From assembly GCA_002711185.1 (NCBI GenBank), contig PAHL01000013.1, forward strand, positions 1 to 7,964: a DNA stretch of 7,964 nt, given 5' to 3'. Both the position numbers and the translations under genes were made by a program. The notes below the pieces were generated by a model. That model did no database searches, was not told the DNA's origin, and worked only from the letters and a program-made list of their open reading frames with translations. Every line of letters starts with the position of its first letter. The first letter of the stretch is position 1. Of this stretch, positions 1 through 6,479 are shown piece by piece. The stretch comes from Flavobacteriaceae bacterium. Its GTDB lineage: Bacteria; Bacteroidota; Bacteroidia; Flavobacteriales; Flavobacteriaceae.

Positions 1-1
1 T

Positions 2-1831
2 ACTCACTGGACCATAGGTCTATTGACACTTGCAATACTTACCTTTATAGGTTTAGGCGACCCACAAATAAAAGAGATACTAAGATTAAAGTCCTTTGAT
101 CTTATATTACAATCAGAAACAAAAGAAGTATCACCTGATATAGGTGTGGTTACAATAGATGAAAAGTCTATTGAAAAGTATGGTCAATGGCCGTGGGATA
201 GAAGAATACTTGCTGATCTAGTTATCAAATTAAGAGAAGCACAAGTAGGTATAATTGTTATGCCGATACTCTTTTCTGAATATGATAGAATGGGTGGAGA
301 TGAAGCATTTGTCAATACAATAAATCAAATGGGTGTTGTTATTGCTCAAGTTGGCACAACACAAATAAACAAGAACGCTGTGCCAAGAGGTGTTGCAAAA
401 ATAGGTGACCCACTACCTTGGTTGTATGAATGGCCTGGTATGTTAGGACCGATACCTGAATTAGGACAATATGCAGATGGTGTTGGTGTTATTAATACAG
501 CACCAGAGATAGATGGTGTTGTAAGACGAGTGCCATTGATTATGAGAATCGGTGAAGAAACTTATCCTGCTATGGCATTAGAAACGATACGAGTAGCAAC
601 TGGTGATCCTAGTTATCAGATTAAGGCAGGCGAAGGGGGAGTAATTGCTGTAAGGGTGCCTGGTTATGATACAATCGCTACTGATCCTCATGCAAGAATA
701 TGGTTAAGATGGAATAAAGAATTCGATACCATATCAGCAAGTGAAGAGGACTTTTCTGAATTTGCAGGTCGTACAGTTATTATCGGTATAACTGCTGAGG
801 GTTTATCTAGTATTATTGCAACCCCATTAGGTGAAAAACATGATTATATACTATCTGCTTCGACCTTACAGACGGTCCTAGACGGAGAACAGATCAATAG
901 ATATGATTACAGTCTATTTCTAGAATTGATTATATCAATATTTCTCGGAATGTCAATAGTTATTTTAGCAAGATTTACACCATATTGGGTTATCGGCTTG
1001 ACAATGATATTATCTTATGTTATACTTGTATTTACCTCACATTATTTGTTTACCGAATATCTTATTCTTGCAGATGTAAGTTGGTCAATTATTTGCTTGA
1101 CAATAGTTGGTATGCATAGTATATTTAATCGGTTTGTTTTAGAGTTTCAATTGAAACAACAAATAAGAAAACAATTTGAAACATATCTTGACCCTAGACA
1201 AGTAGCAATATTACAAAAAGATCCTAGCAAACTAAAACTCGGTGGCGAAAGACGAGAGATGAGTTTTCTATTTATGGACATTGTAGGATTTACACCGATA
1301 TCTGAATACTATAAAAACAATGACGATCCTGAAGGTCTAGTAGAAGTTGTAAATGACTATCTAAACAGAATGACAAAAATTGTATTAGACAATGGTGGTT
1401 GTGTAGATAAGTATATGGGCGATTGTATTATGGCATTCTGGAACGCACCACTTGATTGTGAAGATCATGCTGAGATGGCAGTCAAGACAGCGATTGAGTG
1501 TGCTGAAGAAACAGAAAATCTAAAAGTATTATTTAAAGAAAAAGGTCTACCTGATATCAACATAGGTTCTGGTGTCAATACTGGTACTTGTATTGTAGGT
1601 AATATGGGTAGTGATACTAGATTTGATTATTCAGTTATTGGGGATGCAGTAAATCTGGCTGCAAGACTAGAAGCAACAACACGAAATTATAAGACAGATG
1701 ATGGCGGTATTGTTACCACATTATATTCAAGTTATACTCAAGAAAAACTAAAGAATATCAAGTCAGTTGAAGTAGATAAGATCAAAGTTAAAGGTAAAGA
1801 AGAATTAATTACGATCTATAAACCAGTATAA
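2..1831 (+). CDS. CHASE2-domain membrane class III adenylate/guanylate cyclase (5' partial)
   Basis: The reading frame is open to the left edge (a TTG at 23 is only an internal codon), so the start is missing. Numbering from that TTG, the layout is: the end of an N-terminal hydrophobic helix; a periplasmic-type CHASE2 sensor at about 30-275 (GQWPWDRR and DGVVRRVPL are typical); three hydrophobic helices at about 295-370; and a class III cyclase domain at about 405-600. The catalytic set is complete: metal aspartates D419 (MDIVGFT) and D467 (MGD), purine-selecting K463, and transition-state N544 and R548 in VNLAARLE. Position 537, the second base-selecting site, is Ser, as in the Thr/Ser (class IIIb-like) group; with K463 this favours ATP and hence cAMP. 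The topology puts the catalytic domain in the cytoplasm. Its stop codon lies inside a late-promoter box 9 bp before a virion gene, which argues that it is truly viral. Domain assignment is firm; the signal sensed and the biological role are unknown. Confidence 0.93.
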   Translation, partial: THWTIGLLTLAILTFIGLGDPQIKEILRLKSFDLILQSETKEVSPDIGVVTIDEKSIEKYGQWPWDRRILADLVIKLREAQVGIIVMPILFSEYDRMGGDEAFVNTINQMGVVIAQVGTTQINKNAVPRGVAKIGDPLPWLYEWPGMLGPIPELGQYADGVGVINTAPEIDGVVRRVPLIMRIGEETYPAMALETIRVATGDPSYQIKAGEGGVIAVRVPGYDTIATDPHARIWLRWNKEFDTISASEEDFSEFAGRTVIIGITAEGLSSIIATPLGEKHDYILSASTLQTVLDGEQINRYDYSLFLELIISIFLGMSIVILARFTPYWVIGLTMILSYVILVFTSHYLFTEYLILADVSWSIICLTIVGMHSIFNRFVLEFQLKQQIRKQFETYLDPRQVAILQKDPSKLKLGGERREMSFLFMDIVGFTPISEYYKNNDDPEGLVEVVNDYLNRMTKIVLDNGGCVDKYMGDCIMAFWNAPLDCEDHAEMAVKTAIECAEETENLKVLFKEKGLPDINIGSGVNTGTCIVGNMGSDTRFDYSVIGDAVNLAARLEATTRNYKTDDGGIVTTLYSSYTQEKLKNIKSVEVDKIKVKGKEELITIYKPV

Positions 1832-1834
1832 ATA
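1827..1834 (+). promoter_or_regulatory. T4-type late promoter box TATAAATA
   Basis: This is an exact match to the T4 late -10 box TATAAATA. It overlaps the cyclase stop codon (1829-1831) and lies just ahead of the next gene. With T4 spacing (box at about -13 to -6) the transcript would start at about 1840, the A of the next ATG. Such a site would drive genes 1840 onward late in infection through a gp55-like sigma factor. An exact 8-mer of A/T can arise by chance in AT-rich DNA, so the intergenic position is the main support. Confidence 0.6.
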
Positions 1835-1839
1835 GTAGT

Positions 1840-2349
1840 ATGGCAACTGTATTTGATAAGATATTAGACAAGACTACTGGACCAAAGTCCTATAACTGGT
1901 ACAAAAAAGAAGTTGAAAAGATAACGACACCAGGTGCTAGATCATTAATCAATACAGGTAAAGCAACATTAAGACCAAAATATGGTATAATGAATTTGTT
2001 TGGGTATGATCCGAAGTATAAAGAAACACTACCTTACTATGATAGGTTTCCTTTGATCTTTCCATTAGAACCTGCAAGAGGTGGGTTTCGTGGTCTTAAC
2101 TTTCATTATTTACAACCTGGTGCAAGAGTGGCGTTTTTAAGACAATTAGCAGAATATGCTAGTGACTCAAATTTTGATAAAAAAACTAGATATAATATTG
2201 ACTTTGTAAATAATAGTTATTTTAAAAGAACTACAAAACATTATCTGTTTAGTCAAGTTAGAACTTCATTTCTAAATATACCAGCAGATGAGATGGCGGT
2301 TGCAATATTTTTACCAGTCGCAAGATTTAAGAAAGGAAGTCCTTACTAA
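1840..2349 (+). CDS. Conserved virion-region protein of unassigned function (169 aa)
   Basis: I cannot tie this 169-aa protein to a T4 gene number. It is soluble, basic and aromatic-rich, with no signal peptide or membrane helix. The central block (about residues 66-95: YDRFPLIFPL, then GFRGLNFHYL) and the C-terminal block (IPADEMAVAIFLPVARF, about 146-162) look like a compact conserved fold. I recall similar blocks in marine T4-like phages, but that is memory, not a search. Its stop overlaps the next start by one base (TAATG), so it is probably co-translated with the gp54-like tail protein, which suggests a baseplate or tail role. The ATG at 1840 has no Shine-Dalgarno sequence; the only upstream signal is the late-promoter box 5 nt away. 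The next in-frame ATG is about 50 codons in and would remove conserved-looking sequence, so the first ATG is preferred. Confidence 0.85.
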   Translation: MATVFDKILDKTTGPKSYNWYKKEVEKITTPGARSLINTGKATLRPKYGIMNLFGYDPKYKETLPYYDRFPLIFPLEPARGGFRGLNFHYLQPGARVAFLRQLAEYASDSNFDKKTRYNIDFVNNSYFKRTTKHYLFSQVRTSFLNIPADEMAVAIFLPVARFKKGSPY

Positions 2350-3326
2350 TGGCAATTTTTAGAGCAGGAAAAAGAGTAGGTCCATTTGACATACGAGTAG
2401 GTTTTCCTAGAGATAAAAGTTTAGATAGAGTTGATCAAGATCCTAGATTAAGACAACACGCCAATACAGAAAATACGATTGGTCGTTTTCGATCTGCTAT
2501 GGCAAAGGCAGAGGGTTATGCTAGAACTACAAGATTTGCGGTTAGATTATTTCTTCCAGTGAGTCTAAATAAACTTGTACAAGAGTCAAATGATATAGTT
2601 TTAAAAGAAGGTCAATCAATTCATCCTAGATTAGCAGAACAAGCAAGACAATCAAATCCTGATCCTCAATATATGCATAATCTAGCAAGTCAATTAGGAC
2701 AACAAGTTAATATTCATTGTGATACCGTTGCAATGCCTGGTCACGATTTACAAACACAAGCAATACAATATGGATCAGCACCTGAATATGAAATGGTGCA
2801 GGCACATGCTTTTACAGGTCAGATTAATGCTTCGTTTTATGCAGATAAATATTTACGAGAAAGACATTTCATGGAGGCATGGCAAAAATTAGCAGTCGAT
2901 ATGAATACACACAAAGCAAAATACTATGATGATTACATTGGTAAAATGCATATCTATCAATTAGGTTCACTTGATGGAGAAGGTGATAGAGATGTACCAA
3001 CTTATGGTATTGAAGCAACTGAGGTTTACCCTGCTACGATAAGTGCAATAGATTATAATTATGCAGGAAACAATATAGTTAAAATCAATGTTGGTTTTAA
3101 TTACAAACAATGGTACAATTTAACAGCAGATGGTATTGCAGGAATTGAATTTGGTTCAAGTCGTCAAACATTACATCCAGTTAAAGGAAGACCAGGTATA
3201 GATGGATTACTTGATAAGTTACCACCTGAACTAGGTAGAGCAGGTAGAAGTATATTTAATCAAGCAAAAAATCAATTGCCGATAGGCAGATTAACAAGGG
3301 GGAAAATATTTCCACCATTTACATAA
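2349..3326 (+). CDS. gp54: gp54-like baseplate tail-tube initiator / tail-tube-fold protein
   Basis: At 325 aa it is close to T4 gp54 (320 aa). The pattern fits the gp19/gp54 tail-tube fold as found in marine myoviruses: a start of the core at about 60 (RFAVRLFLP); a CDTVAMPGHDLQT segment at about 124-136; a central ERHFMEAWQKLAV...YYDDYIGKM block at about 170-202; YGIEATEVYPATIS at about 220-233; and a final strand INVGFNYKQWYN. In T4, gp54 sits on the gp48-capped hub and starts tube polymerisation. The N-terminal 50 or so residues are extra to the core, and the last 60 are Gly/Pro/Arg-rich. The gene overlaps its upstream neighbour by one base; AGGA at 2334-2337 can serve as the ribosome site. 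It could instead be a different tail-tube paralogue, since the family is broad and names within it are loosely applied. The fold-level call is firmer than the gp54 name. Confidence 0.7.
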   Translation: MAIFRAGKRVGPFDIRVGFPRDKSLDRVDQDPRLRQHANTENTIGRFRSAMAKAEGYARTTRFAVRLFLPVSLNKLVQESNDIVLKEGQSIHPRLAEQARQSNPDPQYMHNLASQLGQQVNIHCDTVAMPGHDLQTQAIQYGSAPEYEMVQAHAFTGQINASFYADKYLRERHFMEAWQKLAVDMNTHKAKYYDDYIGKMHIYQLGSLDGEGDRDVPTYGIEATEVYPATISAIDYNYAGNNIVKINVGFNYKQWYNLTADGIAGIEFGSSRQTLHPVKGRPGIDGLLDKLPPELGRAGRSIFNQAKNQLPIGRLTRGKIFPPFT

Positions 3327-3337
3327 TTTTATATTAT

Positions 3338-3343
3338 AAGGAG
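3338..3343 (+). promoter_or_regulatory. Shine-Dalgarno AAGGAG for gp26-like gene
   Basis: AAGGAG lies 8 nt before the ATG at 3352, in the 25-nt gap after the gp54-like gene. It fixes the start of the gp26-like gene and is one of the two strongest ribosome sites in the window. No late-promoter box is seen in this gap, so the gene is probably read from upstream. Confidence 0.8.
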
Positions 3344-3351
3344 ATTAAATT

Positions 3352-4065
3352 ATGACACTACCAAAACTGAGCACTCCAACATATGAGTTGGAACTACCAT
3401 CAACGGATGAGAAAATTAAGTATCGACCGTTCTTGGTAAAAGAAGAAAAGATACTTATGATGGCGATGGAGAATGGCGAGTCCAGTGCTATCACACAGGC
3501 AGTTAAAGATATCGTTAGTGAATGTACATTTGGTAAAACTAATATATCAAAATTGCCTATGTTCGATACTGAATACTTGTTTTTAAATATTAGAGCAAAG
3601 TCAGTTGGTGAGGTTTCTAAATTAAAAATATTATGTCCAGATGACAAAGAAACTTATGCTGATATTGAAGTTGATTTAACCAAAGTACAAGTACAAGTAG
3701 ATGAAGAACATACAAATAAAATTGAGTTTACTGATAGTATGGGTATGATTATGACCTATCCTACTATTGACTCTTTTAAGAATACAGGTATTGCAAATAT
3801 AACTGCTGCTAATATGTTAGAAGTTATTGGAAGTTGTATTCTACAAATTTATGAAGATAAAGGTGAAAAAGTTTATGATCCAAAAGATCAGACTAAAAAA
3901 GAGTTACAAGAATTCTTAGAGCAGTTAAATACACAACAATTTAAATCTGTTCAAAAGTTTTTTGATACTATGCCTAAATTAAAACATGAAATAGAGGTAA
4001 AGAATCCAAAGACTAAAAAGAAAAGTAAGGTAACATTGAATGGACTTAACGATTTTTTCGAATAG
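3352..4065 (+). CDS. gp26: gp26-like baseplate hub assembly protein (T4 baseplate family)
   Basis: This 237-aa protein fits the T4 gp26 family (Pfam T4_baseplate), usually 200-250 aa. Recognisable stretches are the N-terminal YELELPSTDEKIKYRPFLVKEEK (about 8-30, split here only by eye), a middle CTFGKTNISKLPMFDTEYLFLNIRAKS region (about 58-80), and the C-terminal QFKSVQKFFDTMPKLKHEIEVKNP region (about 194-217). In T4, gp26 is needed with gp51, gp28 and gp29 to build the baseplate hub; it is generally viewed as an assembly factor rather than a major hub part. A strong AAGGAG supports the start. The gene ends NDFFE-stop, and the gp51-like sequence continues at once in the -1 frame across a slippery heptamer. 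It may therefore make two products: gp26 alone and a longer gp26-gp51 fusion. That would parallel the G/GT tail chaperones of lambda-like phages, also encoded just before a tape measure. Confidence 0.9.
   Translation: MTLPKLSTPTYELELPSTDEKIKYRPFLVKEEKILMMAMENGESSAITQAVKDIVSECTFGKTNISKLPMFDTEYLFLNIRAKSVGEVSKLKILCPDDKETYADIEVDLTKVQVQVDEEHTNKIEFTDSMGMIMTYPTIDSFKNTGIANITAANMLEVIGSCILQIYEDKGEKVYDPKDQTKKELQEFLEQLNTQQFKSVQKFFDTMPKLKHEIEVKNPKTKKKSKVTLNGLNDFFE
4053..4059 (+). promoter_or_regulatory. Candidate -1 ribosomal frameshift site T TTT TTC
   Basis: In the gp26 frame the codons are GAT TTT TTC GAA TAG, giving a canonical X XXY YYZ heptamer, T TTT TTC. The -1 frame is closed upstream by TAA at 4047-4049 and the gp26 frame is closed by TAG at 4063-4065. 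A shift can therefore happen only within 4050-4062, and the heptamer sits in that 13-nt stretch. After slipping, reading resumes at CGA (4059-4061) and runs through the gp51-like sequence to TAA at 4248-4250. The fusion would be about 299 aa (236 + 63). The alternative is a one-base homopolymer error in the assembly or a decayed fusion gene. Confidence 0.65.
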
Positions 4066-4250
4066 CCCTTTCACACGATAGCCTGGAGAATTATTATAGT
4101 ACGAATTTTGCTTTAATGCAACACCATAATTACTCTCTTGGTGATCTAGAAAATATGATACCGTTTGAAAGGGAAATATATGTAGATATGTTAGTAACAT
4201 ATATTAAAGAAGAAAATGAAAGAATTAAAAAACAAAATCAAAAAGGTTAA
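4059..4250 (+). CDS. gp51: gp51-like baseplate hub assembly catalyst, in -1 frame with no start codon
   Basis: The 63 codons read RIALSHDSLENYYSTNF and continue to ALMQHHNYSLGDLENMIPFE, then a charged helix ending IKKQNQKG. The pattern SLENYY...FALMQHH.YSL resembles the short gp51 proteins of marine T4-like phages, which follow gp26; T4 gp51 itself is much longer (about 249 aa). There is no ATG, GTG or TTG between the upstream in-frame stop (4047-4049) and the conserved SLENYY motif. The first ATG (4116) would remove that motif, leaves 44 aa, and has no ribosome site. Expression as the -1 frameshift extension of gp26 is the simplest explanation. If it is made alone, a rare start such as ATA at 4062 would be needed. 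It ends 3 nt before the holin-like gene. Role by family: helps assemble the hub and is not known to stay in the virion. Confidence 0.72.
   Translation, partial: RIALSHDSLENYYSTNFALMQHHNYSLGDLENMIPFEREIYVDMLVTYIKEENERIKKQNQKG
4066..4173 (+). promoter_or_regulatory. Long-range RNA stem downstream of the slippery site
   Basis: CCCTTTCACACG (4066-4077) can pair with CGTTTGAAAGGG (4162-4173): 11 of 12 pairs with one C-T mismatch. The stem starts 6 nt after the slippery heptamer, inside the usual 5-9 nt window for a frameshift stimulator. The 84-nt loop holds a nested stem, AATTAT (4089-4094) with ATAATT (4126-4131), extended by GAG (4086-4088) with CTC (4133-4135) around a bulged A. A 4-bp TTGC/GCAA hairpin (4108-4111 with 4118-4121) lies inside that. 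The pairing was found by eye; no folding energy was computed. It lies within coding sequence, so chance pairing or codon constraint is possible. Confidence 0.5.
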
Positions 4251-4253
4251 ACT

Positions 4254-4559
4254 ATGAGTGAAGAAGTAAAAAAGATTGATACAGAAACCAAAAAGGTTAA
4301 CATAGAATTAGAAGTTGATACTAATATAGTTGACTCTAGTAAGAATAAGTATCAAGGTTTTATAGACTTAGCAAAGGCGCTAGACGCATGGAGAATATTT
4401 CCTAGAATATTCATAACAACATATATCTATTTACTATACAAAGTTGTAATATGGTATATGGCACTAGGCGATCCTTCAATGGAACAATCAGGACTTGTTA
4501 GTGTGGTTGTTGGTGCTGGAGCAGCATGGTTTGGTTTATATGCAGGAACAAGGAAATAA
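4254..4559 (+). CDS. Small two-helix membrane protein, holin-like
   Basis: This 101-aa protein has a charged N-terminal half (about 1-44, Lys/Glu/Asp-rich, cytoplasmic by inference). Two hydrophobic helices follow, at about 50-71 (FPRIFITTYIYLLYKVVIWY) and about 80-97 (GLVSVVVGAGAAWFGLYAG), and the protein ends in a short Arg-Lys tail. The DPSMEQSGLVSVVVGAGAAW stretch resembles small holin-type membrane proteins that I recall from marine phages. A holin would open the host membrane at lysis. AAAGG just upstream, overlapping the end of the gp51-like sequence, gives a weak ribosome site. The gene is wedged between the hub chaperones and the tape measure with gaps of 3 nt on each side, so it must be co-transcribed with them. 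No endolysin is in the window. It could instead be a tail-associated membrane protein; the two-helix topology is clear and the lysis role is inferred. Confidence 0.8.
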   Translation: MSEEVKKIDTETKKVNIELEVDTNIVDSSKNKYQGFIDLAKALDAWRIFPRIFITTYIYLLYKVVIWYMALGDPSMEQSGLVSVVVGAGAAWFGLYAGTRK

Positions 4560-4562
4560 TAG

Positions 4563-6479
4563 ATGTTAGGATCACTAGTACCAATAAACTCACCGTATGA
4601 GGTGATAAGTCCAGCAAGATCGTCAGTTCAACCTGCTTCAGGTGGCGCTGTCGCTGGTGCAGCAAGACAAATGAGTCCTATGGAATCAATGAAAACAATA
4701 TTTGAAGATATTAGAGATGGTATTGAGAATATTGCAGGTATGGTCCAGACTCTTGTTTTAGGACAACAACCTACTGTGGGTGATAAGATTTCAGCGTCTG
4801 ATACTGATAGTGGTGGAATAGAAGATACGGGTGGTCAAGAAGGTTTTAGTAGTGGGATGTTAGATTCTCTCAAGAGTGCTTTTGCAGACGATGGTGGTAT
4901 TGGTAAACTTAAAAAAGCATTATTCGCTGGTATAGTAGCGTCATTATTCTTATTTTCAGATCAAATAAAAGCAGCAATCGTACCTATACTAAAAGTAGGA
5001 AAACAAATATACGAGTTTTTAGGTCCTAAAGGATCATTGATATTAGGACTAGGGGCAATCGCTGCTTTTACTTTTCCTAAAACATTTTTTACAATTCTTA
5101 AAATTGCATTTAAAGCAATTAAATTTATACCTACTATATTTTCTGCATTGTCTAGTGGTCTAAGTGCTGTATTAGTTCCTTTGGCACCAGTAATTGCAAT
5201 TGTAGCAGCAATTGCTGCTGTCATATACAGTTTAAAAAAAGGATTTGACGCCTTTCAAGAGTCATTAGACGCAGGCGATAGTATGATTGACGCTATTATT
5301 GCAGGTGTTTCTACTGCTCTTGCAACATTAATAACTTTACCATCAACACTTTTCAAAAATTTATTAAGTTATGTTGCAGGTTTGTTTGGTTTTGATGGTA
5401 TAAAAGCAAAACTTGATGACTTAGATTTTGTAGAATTTTTTACAAATGCTTTCAAAATGTTATTCACTGGTATAAAAGATTTCATCACAGGTATATTTAA
5501 TATTGACTTTAAAGGAATACTTGGCAAAGGACTTGATCTATTTGGTGCAATAGCGACAAGAATTAAAGCAATTGCTGCTGCTGGATTTGCAGCGCTCAAG
5601 GCTGCATTTCCTGGTGGCGAGTCACCTGGTGAAGCATTCAATAGAGTTTATCAAGAAAGAATGGATAAAGAGGATGATTCAGAACCTGAAGCTAAGGGTG
5701 GTCCTATTACTATAAGTGTAGATGACGCACAATCTAGAATGTATAGACTTCAAGATCAAGCATTAATGGCTGGTCCAGATGGGTCTAATCAACCAGAAGT
5801 AGCAGCAGAGGCAAAAGCAAGAGCATTACAAATGGAAAAACTATTAGACGAGGCGTATGTTAAAGGTAAAGATACTGTATCTATGCCATCTGGAAGTATT
5901 GGTAAAAAACAAAGTGATGTTGAAAAATTAACAGACGCAACAGCAGAAAAGACACACGAAGAAGGTACTAAAAGAAGTGATACTAAAAGAGATGAGTATG
6001 AAGGTCTTAAAGCACAAGGATTTTCTAAATCAGACGCTAGACTAATTTTAATGTTCGATACTAATAAAACAAAAGGTTTCCCTGCATATCAAGAAGCGTC
6101 AATGAAAGCTCTTGGTTATAACTTTACTCCTGAATTTATGACACCTGAAGAAAAACTAGCATGGATGAAAAGAAAAATGATTGTAGATGATGAAGGAAAT
6201 TTATTTAAACCTACTAGTGCAGATGGAGATTATCGACAATTATCACAATCAGAGATGAGAATGAGGGCTGCTTCAGCTGAGGGTAGACAAGATTTAAATG
6301 AAGCAGTTGCAGAAAATAAACAAGCAAAAAATGATAGTGCTGGTGCCAGTGGTAATATCGTAGTCAATAATAATAGTGTTGATAATTCTAGTCAATCACA
6401 AACAAATAACACTACTAAATTAAGCACAGATCATTCAGATCCTACTGCTAACGCATTAAAAGAGGTAGCAGGATTCTAA
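4563..6479 (+). CDS. Tape-measure-like baseplate hub / tail length protein (gp29-position)
   Basis: The 638-aa protein has a Gly/Ser-rich N-terminus, then a hydrophobic centre with helices at about 118-132, 157-172, 194-224 and 240-259. A run of amphipathic helices (LFGFDGIKAKLDDLDF...LFTGIKDFITGIF) reaches about 360. A long charged, helical segment (about 365-600) follows, and the tail is Asn/Ser/Thr-rich (NIVVNNNSVDNSSQSQTNN) and ends ANALKEVAGF. Hydrophobic middle helices with long helical flanks are the hallmark of tape measures. The site after gp26/gp51 and before gp48 is that of T4 gp29 (590 aa), the T4 tape measure and hub component. It would set tail length and leave the tail during DNA ejection. 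AAGGA at the end of the holin-like gene can serve as its ribosome site. I see no direct sequence match to gp29, so the call rests on composition and position. Its stop overlaps the stop of the convergent gp4 gene by 4 bp. Confidence 0.75.
   Translation: MLGSLVPINSPYEVISPARSSVQPASGGAVAGAARQMSPMESMKTIFEDIRDGIENIAGMVQTLVLGQQPTVGDKISASDTDSGGIEDTGGQEGFSSGMLDSLKSAFADDGGIGKLKKALFAGIVASLFLFSDQIKAAIVPILKVGKQIYEFLGPKGSLILGLGAIAAFTFPKTFFTILKIAFKAIKFIPTIFSALSSGLSAVLVPLAPVIAIVAAIAAVIYSLKKGFDAFQESLDAGDSMIDAIIAGVSTALATLITLPSTLFKNLLSYVAGLFGFDGIKAKLDDLDFVEFFTNAFKMLFTGIKDFITGIFNIDFKGILGKGLDLFGAIATRIKAIAAAGFAALKAAFPGGESPGEAFNRVYQERMDKEDDSEPEAKGGPITISVDDAQSRMYRLQDQALMAGPDGSNQPEVAAEAKARALQMEKLLDEAYVKGKDTVSMPSGSIGKKQSDVEKLTDATAEKTHEEGTKRSDTKRDEYEGLKAQGFSKSDARLILMFDTNKTKGFPAYQEASMKALGYNFTPEFMTPEEKLAWMKRKMIVDDEGNLFKPTSADGDYRQLSQSEMRMRAASAEGRQDLNEAVAENKQAKNDSAGASGNIVVNNNSVDNSSQSQTNNTTKLSTDHSDPTANALKEVAGF

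Noticed and set aside
23..25. TTG at 23 as the true start of the cyclase
   Set aside because: The frame is open upstream to the window edge and reads into a membrane helix that the TTG would cut; there is no ribosome site.
2842..2849. GATAAATA inside the gp54-like gene as a late promoter
   Set aside because: It lies mid-gene with no start codon and ribosome site following it; a near match is expected by chance in AT-rich DNA.
4116..4250. ATG at 4116 as the gp51 start
   Set aside because: It would lose the conserved-looking SLENYY segment and has no ribosome site; the frameshift model explains the whole frame.
4961..5641. Antisense frames opposite the tape-measure gene
   Set aside because: They are Ala/Pro/Ile-rich mirror products of the tape-measure codons, with no starts or promoters of their own.
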